Both the position numbers and the translations under genes were made by a program. Below, one piece after another: positions 14,167-22,817 of a stretch of 47,740 bases of DNA (position 1 is the first letter of the stretch; every line of letters begins with the position of its first letter). A model generated the notes under the pieces. It did no database searches, had not been told where the DNA came from, and was given only the letters and a program-made list of their open reading frames with translations. Origin of the DNA: Ignavibacteria bacterium (GTDB taxonomy: Bacteria; Bacteroidota; Ignavibacteria; Tepidaquicellales; Tepidaquicellaceae). The stretch lies in the NCBI GenBank assembly GCA_026417495.1, contig JAOADD010000007.1:1-47740 (forward strand). Reading direction: 5' to 3'.

Positions 14167-14211
14167 GTAAAAAGATTTTAAGTATTTCTTAAAATTTAAT
14201 GGAGTTATTAA

Positions 14212-15762
14212 ATGAATCAACAAAGAGAGAAGTGGGGCACTAAATTAGGAGTTATCCTTGCAGTTGCTGGCAGTGCGGTTGGTCTTGGAAACTTTCTAAG
14301 GTTTCCAGCAAAAGCTACACTAAATGGTGGGGGTGCTTTTATGATTCCTTATTTTGTTGCTTTTCTTTTACTTGGTATTCCACTTATGTGGATTGAATGG
14401 ACGCTTGGAAGATATGGTGGGAAGTTTGGGCATGGTTCTGCTCCTGCGATTTTTGATTTAATGGGAAAAAATAGATACCTAAAATATATTGGTTCTTTAG
14501 GTGTAATTATTCCTTTTATCATTTTAATATACTATATGTATATTGAATCATGGACATTAGCGTATTCTTATTTTTCTTTCTCTGGACTCTTACTTGAAAA
14601 ACCAGATCCTGCTAGCATGAAAGATTTTTTACATTCTTATCAAGGGGTTGCTGAAGGTGCTCCTATCTGGCCTGCAATTACATTTTTTACTCTTACTTTT
14701 TTTCTAAATTTTTATTTCATATATAAAGGTGTTCAAGGAGGTATTGAAAAACTTTCTCGTTGGGGTATGCCTATTCTTTTTATTATTGCGATAATACTAG
14801 CAATCAGGGTTTTAACCCTTGGTACTCCAAATCCTGAATTACCTGAACAGTCAATTAATAATGCACTTGGTTTTGTATGGAATCCAGATTTCTCAAAATT
14901 GTTAAACGCTAAAGTTTGGATTGAAGCAGCAGGTCAAATATTTTTTACTTTATCTGCTGGTATAGGGTTAATTCTTACTTATGCTAGCTATGTTGATAGC
15001 AAAGAAGATATTGCACTATCAGGTTTATCTTCAGCTTCAATTAATGAGTTTTGTGAAGTTATTTTAGGTGGTTCGATTGTTATTCCCGCTGCTTTTGTTT
15101 TCTTTGGTGCTGCTGGTGCTCTTGAAAATGCTCAAGGTGGGATATTCAATTTGGGATTTGTTACTATGCCCTTGATTTTTGAGAAAATTCCACTTGGATT
15201 TGTTTTCTCTGGACTCTGGTTTTTACTACTTTTTATTGCTGGTATTACATCATCTGTTTCTATGATTCAACCAATGATATCATTTCTTGAAGATGAATTC
15301 AACCTTAAAAGGTCTACATCAACTATTATTCTTGGTGTAATAGCATATCTTTCTAGCTTACCTGTAATATTCTTTTTAAGTCACGGATTTCTTGACGAAC
15401 TTGATTTTTGGGGTGGAACATTTTTCCTTGTTATTTTTGCTACTGTTGAAGTTTTTGTTTTTGTTTTTGTTTTGAAATTTAAGAAAGGATGGGAAGAATT
15501 GCACGAAGGTTCTTTAATTAGAATTCCAAAGTTTTATAAATTCATAATGAAATACATTACTCCACTTTTTTTATTAATATTACTTGGATTTTATACATAT
15601 CAAGAATTTATTTCTAAAATTTTAATGGAAGATGTACAAGACCCTGTAGATAAACCATATTTGTGGGGAGCTAGAATTTTAATTATTCTATTTTTTGTTT
15701 CAACTTTTATATTGATTCATTTTGCATGGAGAAAAAAGAAAAGAAAGGAGGTTAGCGTATGA
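14212..15762 (+). CDS. Sodium-dependent transporter, neurotransmitter:sodium symporter (NSS) family
   Basis: The 516-residue polytopic protein has about 12 hydrophobic helices. It opens with KLGVILAVAGSAVGLGNFLR, the unwound helix-1 Na+ and substrate site that defines bacterial NSS (LeuT/MetP) transporters. Helix 6 and 8 segments (FFTLSAGIGLILTYASY; GITSSVSMIQPM) also fit. NSS proteins import amino acids using the Na+ gradient. A 43-residue membrane peptide gene overlaps the stop, and by comparison with the MetP/MetS pair of Corynebacterium (methionine and alanine uptake) this suggests an amino acid carrier that needs a small subunit. Substrate is inferred only. GGAG precedes the ATG. Confidence 0.92.
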   Translation: MNQQREKWGTKLGVILAVAGSAVGLGNFLRFPAKATLNGGGAFMIPYFVAFLLLGIPLMWIEWTLGRYGGKFGHGSAPAIFDLMGKNRYLKYIGSLGVIIPFIILIYYMYIESWTLAYSYFSFSGLLLEKPDPASMKDFLHSYQGVAEGAPIWPAITFFTLTFFLNFYFIYKGVQGGIEKLSRWGMPILFIIAIILAIRVLTLGTPNPELPEQSINNALGFVWNPDFSKLLNAKVWIEAAGQIFFTLSAGIGLILTYASYVDSKEDIALSGLSSASINEFCEVILGGSIVIPAAFVFFGAAGALENAQGGIFNLGFVTMPLIFEKIPLGFVFSGLWFLLLFIAGITSSVSMIQPMISFLEDEFNLKRSTSTIILGVIAYLSSLPVIFFLSHGFLDELDFWGGTFFLVIFATVEVFVFVFVLKFKKGWEELHEGSLIRIPKFYKFIMKYITPLFLLILLGFYTYQEFISKILMEDVQDPVDKPYLWGARILIILFFVSTFILIHFAWRKKKRKEVSV

Positions 15763-15890
15763 CTTTAGCAGGAATTATTTTTATGGCTATTTCTTGGGGA
15801 ATAATAATTTTCCTTGTTATTTTTGCTCATGTTAAAATGCTAAGGAAAGAAAATGTTGACAAAGTTGGACCTCGTGATGTTTTAGGGTAA
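15759..15890 (+). CDS. MetS-like NSS transporter small subunit (43 residues)
   Basis: A very short gene that overlaps the symporter stop by 4 bases (ATGA). It encodes 43 residues with one membrane helix (LAGIIFMAISWGIIIFLVIF) and a short charged tail (KMLRKENVDKVGPRDVLG). It has the strongest ribosome site in the region, AAAGGAGG at 15745-15752, seven bases before the ATG. Size, single helix and position match the MetS-type small subunits found after bacterial NSS transporters. The overlap implies coupled translation and a fixed ratio with the large subunit. The identification rests on context and topology rather than a sequence motif. Confidence 0.78.
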   Translation: MTLAGIIFMAISWGIIIFLVIFAHVKMLRKENVDKVGPRDVLG

Positions 15891-16190
15891 TTTTTAAATA
15901 AACTTTTTATTTAAATTTATTAGTATGATTTTAAGTTCAGTTTTTGTTAATATAATTTTTATTATTTGCTAATTAATCTTTTTGCTAAGAAGAGTCAATT
16001 ACTTTTTTAAATTATTTTAGCTGTTTATTTCTATTTATTAGGAGATTTGATTATAAGAATATAAAATAAATACGAAATACTATAAATATTATTTCTAATT
16101 ATTTATATTTTATACCAATAAAATTTTATATAAAATAGAAAATTATTTTCTTATATTGATATAAATTAAATTAACTAAAATAATAATTTT
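15891..16190. other. Non-coding AT-rich gap, nothing recognised
   Basis: This 300-base stretch is very AT-rich and has many stop codons in all frames. No clear terminator with a GC stem, no RNA gene and no good promoter pair was seen. It must hold the end of the symporter transcript and the promoter for the SPFH/NfeD genes. Confidence 0.5.
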
Positions 16191-17123
16191 ATGGTGGCAA
16201 CAATTATTATTGTATTTCTAATTTTATTTTTCATAATTCTTCTTTTAAAAACTGCTTATGTTGTCCCTCAGAGGACTGTTTATATCGTTGAAAGGCTTGG
16301 TAAGTATCATGCAACTTTGGAAGCAGGTTTTCATATCCTTGTTCCTTTTATTGATAGGGTTGCTTATAAACATACTTTAAAGGAAATGGTTATCGATGTA
16401 CCACCACAAATTTGTATTACGAAGGATAACATTCAGGTAGAGGTTGATGGAATTTTATACTTACAGGTTGTCGATCCTGTAAAAGCATCATATGGAATAA
16501 GTAATTACATAGTAGCTACAACTCAACTTGCTCAAACTACAATGAGAAGTGAAATAGGTAAGATTGACCTCGATAAAACGTTTGAAGAACGTGAAAAAAT
16601 TAACAGTGAAATTGTAACAGCAGTAGATAAAGCATCAGATCCTTGGGGGATAAAAATAACTCGTCATGAAATAAAGAATATTACACCACCCACAAGTATA
16701 AAAGATGCTATGGAAAAACAAATGAGAGCAGAGAGAGAAAAGAGAGCATTGATTGCGGAATCAGAAGGGGAAAAGCAAGCAAAAATTAATAGAGCGGAAG
16801 GAGATAAGCAAGAAGCAATTGCGAGATCAGAAGGAGAGAAGATGAAAAGAATAAACGAAGCAGAAGGACGAGCAGCGGAAATAGAACGAGTTGCAAAAGC
16901 AACTGCTTGGGGTATCAGGGAAATTGCTTCAGCCATTAATGAAAAAGGTGGAAGAGATGCCGTGAATTTGAGAATAGCAGAACAGTATATAAATGAATTT
17001 GGGAAACTTGCGATGAAGAATAATACAATGATAATACCTGCAGATCTTTCTAATGTTGCCTCATTTGTAGCAACAGTAGGAAAGGTATTTACTGAAATAG
17101 CAAAAGAGCAAAAAACAGAATAA
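16191..17123 (+). CDS. SPFH/Band-7 (stomatin-like, QmcA-type) membrane protein
   Basis: The 310-residue protein has one N-terminal membrane helix (about residues 2-20), then the Band-7 domain (VVPQRTVYIVERLGKYHATL ... VDGILYLQVVDPVKASYGI), then an Ala/Glu/Lys/Arg-rich coiled-coil (about 175-235) with repeated EGEKQAKI and EGDKQEAI units. Stomatin-like proteins oligomerise on the membrane in lipid microdomains and often regulate proteases or transporters. The NfeD-family gene follows after 10 bases, the classical stomatin-NfeD partnership. No Shine-Dalgarno is evident before the ATG; an AT-rich leader precedes it. Confidence 0.92.
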   Translation: MVATIIIVFLILFFIILLLKTAYVVPQRTVYIVERLGKYHATLEAGFHILVPFIDRVAYKHTLKEMVIDVPPQICITKDNIQVEVDGILYLQVVDPVKASYGISNYIVATTQLAQTTMRSEIGKIDLDKTFEEREKINSEIVTAVDKASDPWGIKITRHEIKNITPPTSIKDAMEKQMRAEREKRALIAESEGEKQAKINRAEGDKQEAIARSEGEKMKRINEAEGRAAEIERVAKATAWGIREIASAINEKGGRDAVNLRIAEQYINEFGKLAMKNNTMIIPADLSNVASFVATVGKVFTEIAKEQKTE

Positions 17124-17133
17124 TAATTAATTA

Positions 17134-17598
17134 ATGGTTGAAATGAATTTTGGCCCTTTAGTTTGGTTTATTGCTGGTATAATTTTTTTCCTATTGGAAC
17201 TTGCAATTCCGGGTTTTGTTATTTTCTTTTTTGGCTTAGGTGCATGGATTACAGCTATAGTAACTCTATTTGGGGTAAATGACATTAACATTCAACTTGC
17301 TGTATTCCTTGGCTCTTCACTTTTAACACTCATTCTTTTTAGGAAAGAGGGTAGAAAAATATTTGAGGGAAAAGTGAAAATAATGAATAATGCTGACGAT
17401 GAAATATTAGAAAATTTCAAAGGTCAGAAAGCTAAAGTTGTAAAAGAAATTATCCCTGGAGACATCCCTGGTAAAGTAGAATTTAGAGGTACACTATGGA
17501 ATGCTGTATCTGATGAGAAAATAGAACAAGATGAAGTGGTTGAAATTATTCAAAGGGATAATATTACCTTGAAAGTTAAACGAGTAAATAAGAGTTAA
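17134..17598 (+). CDS. NfeD-family membrane protein (short form)
   Basis: The 154-residue protein has three to four hydrophobic helices in the first 75 residues (FGPLVWFIAGIIFFLLELAI; GFVIFFFGLGAWITAIVTL; IQLAVFLGSSLLTLILF) and a soluble C-terminal OB-fold domain (about 90-152, GQKAKVVKEIIPGDIPGKVEF RGTLWNAVSD in two parts). This is the short NfeD form without the serine protease domain. It is co-transcribed with the SPFH protein 10 bases upstream, and the two are expected to form one membrane complex of unclear function. The initiating Met could be codon 1 or codon 4. Confidence 0.9.
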   Translation: MVEMNFGPLVWFIAGIIFFLLELAIPGFVIFFFGLGAWITAIVTLFGVNDINIQLAVFLGSSLLTLILFRKEGRKIFEGKVKIMNNADDEILENFKGQKAKVVKEIIPGDIPGKVEFRGTLWNAVSDEKIEQDEVVEIIQRDNITLKVKRVNKS

Positions 17599-17650
17599 TA
17601 GGAAATTTAATATTTTATTTGAAACCCGGAGTATTAAGAGACTAAAAAAG

Positions 17651-18610
17651 TCAATTATAGCTAATCCCTAATTTTTTACTAATTTCTTTCAGCATTATTT
17701 CTGTCATTTCCGAAAGTGAGTACCTATGCTGCCAGCCCCAATCAGTGCGAGCAACACTGTCGTCAATACTTTTAGGCCATGACTCTGCAATCTTCTGTCT
17801 AAAGTCGGGATTATAAGTAATAGTAAAATCTTTGATATGCTTTTTTATTTCTTCTGCTATCTCAGCAGGAGAAAAACTTATTGCTGCCATATTATAACTT
17901 GAACGAATTGTTAGTTTTTCTGATTCTGCTTCCATAAGTTTTATGGTACCATCAATAGCATCTGGCATAAACATCATTGGTAAAGTTGCATCAGCTTTTA
18001 AAAAACATTCATACTTATGTGATTTTATTGCTTCATAGAAAATCTCTACTGCATAGTCAGTAGTTCCTCCCCCTGCTTCTGTTTTATAACTAATTAGCCC
18101 AGGATATCTTAAACTTCTAACATCTACGTTGTATTTATTAAAGTAGTATTCACACCACCTTTCCCCTGCAAGTTTACTGATGCCATATACGGTATTTGGT
18201 TCAGTGTAAGTTAATTGTGGTGTCATCAGTTTTGGAGTTGTATTTCCGAATACAGCAATTGAACTTGGCCAAAAAACTTTTTTAATCCCTATTTGTTTTG
18301 CAAGTTCTAAAATACTAAGCAAACTTTTCATATTTATTTCCCATGCTTTCAAAGGTAATTTTTCAGCATTACCTGAAAGCACTGCTGCAAGATGATAAAT
18401 TTGTGTGATTTTATTTTTTACGACAAAATCCATAAGAGCATTTTCATTCATTACATCGAGAATTTGAAAAGGCCCTGATTCCAGAACATCTTGTGGGGGT
18501 TGTTTTATATCTGTTGCAAATACATTTTCGTTGCCGAAAATGTTTCTTAAAGCTATTGTTAAATCAGAACCGATTTGTCCTGATGCACCTATTATTAAAA
18601 TTTTTTCCAT
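17651..18610 (-). CDS. L-threonine 3-dehydrogenase, SDR (epimerase-like) type
   Basis: The 319-residue extended SDR has the NAD motif IIGASGQIGSDL at the start and YGISKLAGE as the YxxxK catalytic pair (Tyr about 143). The strings SYKTEAGGGTTDYAVEIFY and SWPKSIDDSVARTDWGW are typical of the short-chain threonine dehydrogenases described in Flavobacterium and relatives, distinct from sugar epimerases. It would oxidise threonine to 2-amino-3-ketobutyrate. The kbl ligase, often adjacent, is not here. The gene follows alpha-glucan phosphorylase by 24 bases on the same strand, though a shared function is not obvious. Confidence 0.9.
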   Translation of the reverse strand: MEKILIIGASGQIGSDLTIALRNIFGNENVFATDIKQPPQDVLESGPFQILDVMNENALMDFVVKNKITQIYHLAAVLSGNAEKLPLKAWEINMKSLLSILELAKQIGIKKVFWPSSIAVFGNTTPKLMTPQLTYTEPNTVYGISKLAGERWCEYYFNKYNVDVRSLRYPGLISYKTEAGGGTTDYAVEIFYEAIKSHKYECFLKADATLPMMFMPDAIDGTIKLMEAESEKLTIRSSYNMAAISFSPAEIAEEIKKHIKDFTITYNPDFRQKIAESWPKSIDDSVARTDWGWQHRYSLSEMTEIMLKEISKKLGISYN

Positions 18611-18634
18611 ATTGTTATTATTTTATTTAAAAAT

Positions 18635-20725
18635 TTATTTAACTCTCATATAAAATTTTTCTGTGTATTCCTGCACCATTCGCTCTGTATTAAAATATGG
18701 TGCTAATGTTAATATAGAAGATTTAATCCTTTGTATCCACTCCAATGGTATATTGTTTTCATTTCGTTTATAAAACAAAGGGATTATTTCATTCTCAAGT
18801 GTGTCATATAAACTATTTGCTTCAAATTTGTCTACTTCAAAATCAGATAAATTTTCTTCTTTTGGACTTTCAATTTTCCATCCATTAGTTTCCGTAAACC
18901 CTTCAATCCACCATCCATCAAGTATACTGAAATTTAATCCTAAATTTGCTACAACTTTCATTCCACTTGTACCTGATGCTTCTAGTGGTCTTCTTGGATT
19001 ATTAAGCCATAAGTCGCATCCCGATACTAAATATTTTGCGACATCAATATCGTAGTTTTCTATAAAAATTAATTTGTTTTTAAATGCAGGGTCATATGAA
19101 TATGATACAATCTCCGCAATTAAGTTTTTTCCACCTTCATCTTTAGGATGGGCTTTCCCTGAGAAAATGAATTGAATTTTATAGTCTGGGTTAGAAATTA
19201 TTTTCCTTAATCTATCAGGGTTATTAAATAGGAGTGTTCCTCTTTTGTATGTTGCAAATCTTCTTGCAAATCCTATTGTCAAGGCGTTTTCATCAAGTAA
19301 ATTCTCTACCTCCGCTAATCTTTCTTCCGATGCTTTTGCTAGTTTCAGTTTATCGGATATTCTTTCCCTTACATAATTAATTAGTTCCTTTCTATTTCTT
19401 ATCCTTGTTTGCCAGATTTCTTCATCTGGAATTTCAGTTATTCTGTTCCAAATATTCGATTGTTTAATCCAGTCTTTTCCAAAATATTTTATGTATAGTT
19501 TTTCTGATGCTTTTGACAGATAAGTTTTTATATGTATTCCATTTGTAATAGATACGATTTGGCTTCTGGTTGGTGGTAATGACCACATCTTTCTTGCAAT
19601 TTCACAGTGTGATTTGCTTACAGCATTTACAAATTGTGAATTATTAATTGCTAAATACGCCATATTGAAGAACCCATTATTATTACCATTTCTATTTAAG
19701 TCACCTTCCTCAAATAATCTATCAAAAGGAATTTCACATTCCTCTTCAGCATATCTTTTAAAATATTTTTCCATTAAAGATTTATGAAAAACATCGATGC
19801 CTGCAGGAACTGGAGTATGAGTTGTGAATATGTTTGAAAAATAGCAAAGAGTTTTGGCTTCATCAAACTTCAAATTGAATTTTTTCATAGCACCTCTTAT
19901 TCTCTCCAAACATAAAAAAGCGGAGTGCCCTTCATTTATATGAAATGCTTTTATATTAAAACCAAGGCTTTCAAGAAGTTTCATTCCACCAATTCCAAGA
20001 AGAATTTCTTGCTGAATTCTTTTTTCACTATCACCTCCATAAAGAATATCGGTAATCCTTTTATCCTCAACATCATTTTCTTCTACGAAAGTATCAAGTA
20101 AATATAATTTAATTCTACCTATACTCAATTCCCATATTTGGGCAAAAACCTCCCTCCCCGGTAAGGTTATAGATATTTTCAATGGTTTATATTCCTTATC
20201 AAGAACAAGTATCATCGGGAGATAATTAAAATCATGAACCTCATATAATTCTGCCTGACGATTTTCATTATTAATATATTGTCTTAAATATCCATGAGAA
20301 TACGCGAGTCCTATTCCAATTAATGGGATTCCGAGATCTGAAGCAGATTTTAGATGGTCACCCGAAAGTGTTCCAAGGCCACCTGAATAGAATTTTAGAC
20401 ATTTTGTAATTCCATATTCAGCAGATAAGTAGCAGATTTGTGGTTCTGTTGCTTTATAAAATTTTTCGTTGAAGTAAGTTTTCTCTTCGTTTAAATATTT
20501 TCTAAAATCACGATAAATTTTATATATTTTTTCCCTTAGGTTTTTCTTTTCAATTACATCTAGCAGATATTCACTATTTATTGAAGCTAGAAACTTAACT
20601 GGATTTTTTTGGCTCCATTTCCATATATCTTTGTTAATTTCCTCAAATACTTCGAAAAAATCATTGTTATAAGACCAATATAAATTGTAAGACAATTCTC
20701 GTAACTGATTTATTATCGTTATCAT
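18635..20725 (-). CDS. glgP: Alpha-glucan (glycogen/maltodextrin) phosphorylase, short bacterial type
   Basis: The 696-residue enzyme belongs to the short GT35 group in which a DUF3417-like N-terminus (LRELSYNLYWSYNNDFFEVF) precedes the catalytic core. Core motifs include YFSAEYGI-type LSAEYGITKCLKFYSGGLG, LHINEGHSAFL, the active-site loop ITNGIH and FARRFATYKR. The PLP-binding lysine is in EASGTSGMKVVANLG (about residue 590). It releases glucose-1-phosphate from storage or scavenged glucans. It is shorter than E. coli MalP/GlgP (about 800) because the regulatory N-terminal arm is missing, so allosteric control is unlikely. First gene of a two-gene minus-strand unit. Confidence 0.93.
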   Translation of the reverse strand: MITIINQLRELSYNLYWSYNNDFFEVFEEINKDIWKWSQKNPVKFLASINSEYLLDVIEKKNLREKIYKIYRDFRKYLNEEKTYFNEKFYKATEPQICYLSAEYGITKCLKFYSGGLGTLSGDHLKSASDLGIPLIGIGLAYSHGYLRQYINNENRQAELYEVHDFNYLPMILVLDKEYKPLKISITLPGREVFAQIWELSIGRIKLYLLDTFVEENDVEDKRITDILYGGDSEKRIQQEILLGIGGMKLLESLGFNIKAFHINEGHSAFLCLERIRGAMKKFNLKFDEAKTLCYFSNIFTTHTPVPAGIDVFHKSLMEKYFKRYAEEECEIPFDRLFEEGDLNRNGNNNGFFNMAYLAINNSQFVNAVSKSHCEIARKMWSLPPTRSQIVSITNGIHIKTYLSKASEKLYIKYFGKDWIKQSNIWNRITEIPDEEIWQTRIRNRKELINYVRERISDKLKLAKASEERLAEVENLLDENALTIGFARRFATYKRGTLLFNNPDRLRKIISNPDYKIQFIFSGKAHPKDEGGKNLIAEIVSYSYDPAFKNKLIFIENYDIDVAKYLVSGCDLWLNNPRRPLEASGTSGMKVVANLGLNFSILDGWWIEGFTETNGWKIESPKEENLSDFEVDKFEANSLYDTLENEIIPLFYKRNENNIPLEWIQRIKSSILTLAPYFNTERMVQEYTEKFYMRVK

Positions 20726-20872
20726 AGTTTATAAAAATAGATTAGCATAAAACCTATAAAAATATGATTATTTTTTTAATTTAAATATTCATTTTTATAT
20801 ACAATATTGATAAATAATTTTGTATTGAATTTATTAAATTTAAATTTTGTTTTTTTAATAAATAAAATTTGT

Positions 20873-21250
20873 ATGAATTATAAAAGAGAAAGCAGAAAAA
20901 CATTTACACAAGCTTTACAAGACTTGCAAAATAAAGTAGTGGAAAATGGATTTAGAGTTTTGCATATACATAATGTAAAGCAAACACTTGAAGAAAAAGG
21001 ATTTAAAATTGATGAATATTGTATAGTTGAGATTTGCAATGCAAAATTCGCAAATACAGTTATAAATATCAATAAGGATTATGGGGTTATGATGCCATGT
21101 AAGATTATTATTTATGTTGAAAATGGAAAAACGTTTATTTTAACTCAGGAGCCCGAGTTAATTGTAGCGAAATTTGGAATGGATGAAGTTAAAGATATTG
21201 CAAGAGAAGTTGGTACTATTATGAAAAAAATTATTGATGAGTCTATCTAA
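20873..21250 (+). CDS. DUF302-family protein
   Basis: About 125 residues are predicted from the ATG at 20873. An in-frame TTG at 20807 would add a hydrophobic, low-complexity stretch encoded by AT-rich DNA and is less likely. The sequence (FTQALQDLQNKVVENGFRVL, VEICNAKFANTVI, GVMMPCKIIIYVENGKTFI) matches the DUF302 fold, whose conserved cysteines (Cys in ICN and in MPC) are both present. DUF302 proteins are small soluble proteins of unknown biochemical role. The stop overlaps the convergent rluD end by 8 bases. Confidence 0.8.
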   Translation: MNYKRESRKTFTQALQDLQNKVVENGFRVLHIHNVKQTLEEKGFKIDEYCIVEICNAKFANTVININKDYGVMMPCKIIIYVENGKTFILTQEPELIVAKFGMDEVKDIAREVGTIMKKIIDESI

Positions 21251-22217
21251 TTAATTCTAAAATATTTTTCATATCATCAGGTAAATCTGTTCTGAATTCA
21301 ACGTACTCTTTTGTCTTTGGATGTATGAATCCAAGTAAAGATGCATGTAAAGCTTGACGTGGCATAAGCTCCAATAATTTATTAATTTTTGGTTTCAATT
21401 TTACTGTCATATTAATTGAATGAGGTTTTCTACCACCGTAGGTTTCATCTCCAAAAACTGGATGGCCAATTGAAGACATATGAACTCTTATCTGATGTGT
21501 TCTACCTGTTTTTAACTTTAATTTAATTAAACTTAAAAATTCAAATTCTTCTAATACTGAATATTCAGTAACCGCAATTTTCCCTTCTGTTTCACTTACA
21601 ACTGCCATTTTAGTTCTATCTCTTTTATCCCGACCTATATATTTAGTAATTGTATCCTTTTTTTTATTCAATTTTCCCCATACTAAAGCAATATATTCTC
21701 TATTAATCGTATGGTTGAAGAATTGGTCTGCAAGCATTCTATGTGAGACCTCATCTTTCGCAACTACCAGTATACCAGATGTATCTTTATCAAGTCTATG
21801 AACAATCCCCGCACGCTCAAACCCGTTCAAGTCAGATAGTTTATCACCAGACTGTTGAGAGTAATACATTAGCCCATTGACGAGCGTGCCACTGAAATTT
21901 TTATATGCTGGATGGGTTACCATTCCAGCGGGTTTATTAATAACAATAATGAATTTGTCTTCATATAAAATATCAAGAGGAATGTTTTCAGGAAGTATTT
22001 CTTGCTTTTCAGATATAGGTAATTCTATTTCTATATCATCAAAAGGTTTAACTATATAATTAGATTTGACGCAGTTTCCATTTACAGTCACGCAACCCAA
22101 GTTGATTGCTTTTTGTACTTTTGTGCGAGAAACATTTTCAATAAAATGAGATATATATTTGTCTATTCTTATTTTTTCCCTTACATTCGGGACCGTCAGT
22201 TTGTAAAATCTTTCCAT
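21243..22217 (-). CDS. rluD: RluA/RluD-family 23S rRNA pseudouridine synthase
   Basis: The 324-residue protein has an N-terminal S4 RNA-binding domain (about 15-75) followed by the pseudouridine synthase domain. The catalytic Asp is in HRLDKDTSGIL (about residue 140), and the fold-typical VINKPAGMVTHPA, LKTGRTHQIRVH and GHPVFGDETYGG segments are all present. RluD isomerises uridines in helix 69 of 23S rRNA; the paralog RluC has a similar layout, so RluD is the most likely but not the only assignment. Single gene, convergent with the DUF302 gene and divergent from the small exported protein gene at 22318. Confidence 0.9.
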   Translation of the reverse strand: MERFYKLTVPNVREKIRIDKYISHFIENVSRTKVQKAINLGCVTVNGNCVKSNYIVKPFDDIEIELPISEKQEILPENIPLDILYEDKFIIVINKPAGMVTHPAYKNFSGTLVNGLMYYSQQSGDKLSDLNGFERAGIVHRLDKDTSGILVVAKDEVSHRMLADQFFNHTINREYIALVWGKLNKKKDTITKYIGRDKRDRTKMAVVSETEGKIAVTEYSVLEEFEFLSLIKLKLKTGRTHQIRVHMSSIGHPVFGDETYGGRKPHSINMTVKLKPKINKLLELMPRQALHASLLGFIHPKTKEYVEFRTDLPDDMKNILELIR

Positions 22218-22317
22218 GTTAAAATATTCTATATAATTTTCATTATATGTAACAATTTAAAATTAGAATCGTATATAATAGTAGTTCAAGAGCTTAAATT
22301 AATAAAAAGGAGTAAAA

Positions 22318-22674
22318 ATGAAAACATTAAAATTAATAACATTAGCTATAATACTTTTTAACATAGCTTTGTTTTCAAATATTTCTAAAGCAAAAGAAAT
22401 TCCGAATCCAAACACACTTAGATTGCAGATTTATAAAGAATTCATTAGTCTATTTGAAAAACCTATCCCACTTATTTATGAAGATAAGAACCTTAAAGGT
22501 GAAACATTTGTTTCTATAGTAGTTGCTAATAATGGAAAATTGTTTATTTCTGATGTTGAAGGTGAAAACAATGTGCTAAATAATTATGTGTGTAATTTAT
22601 TTAATTCAAGAAATTTATGGACAAATCCTGATTTAGCAGGTACTACTTATAATTTTAAAATTATATCCAAGTAA
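22318..22674 (+). CDS. Small exported protein of unknown function
   Basis: This 118-residue protein has a signal peptide (MKTLKLITLAIILFNIALFS, probable cleavage near SKAKE), so it should reach the periplasm. The mature 90 residues contain FVSIVVANNGKLFISDVEGE, which recalls the strand pattern of TonB C-terminal domains, but no defining motif is present and it is not assigned to a family. AAAAGGAG just before the ATG is a strong ribosome site. A clean intrinsic terminator follows at 22711, so it is a one-gene transcript. Confidence 0.6.
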   Translation: MKTLKLITLAIILFNIALFSNISKAKEIPNPNTLRLQIYKEFISLFEKPIPLIYEDKNLKGETFVSIVVANNGKLFISDVEGENNVLNNYVCNLFNSRNLWTNPDLAGTTYNFKIISK

Positions 22675-22710
22675 TATTTGCAAAACCTCCATATTCTAAT
22701 CAAATAATAG

Positions 22711-22744
22711 AAGCGTCGTTTTTGAAACAACGACGCTTTTTTTT
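22711..22744 (+). terminator. Rho-independent terminator
   Basis: AAGCGTCGTT (22711-22720) pairs perfectly with AACGACGCTT (22729-22738) around an 8-base loop, followed by a T run to 22744. It ends the transcript of the small exported protein. Confidence 0.9.
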
Positions 22745-22817
22745 AGTTTAATTAATAAATAACTTGAAATTGCATATAATAACCTATATATTTTAAATGC
22801 ATTTATTATTTGATGTA

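Noticed and set aside
20807-20872. TTG-start extension of the DUF302 protein
   Set aside because: The extra 22 residues are hydrophobic low-complexity from AT-rich leader DNA and precede the conserved domain; ATG at 20873 fits the family length.
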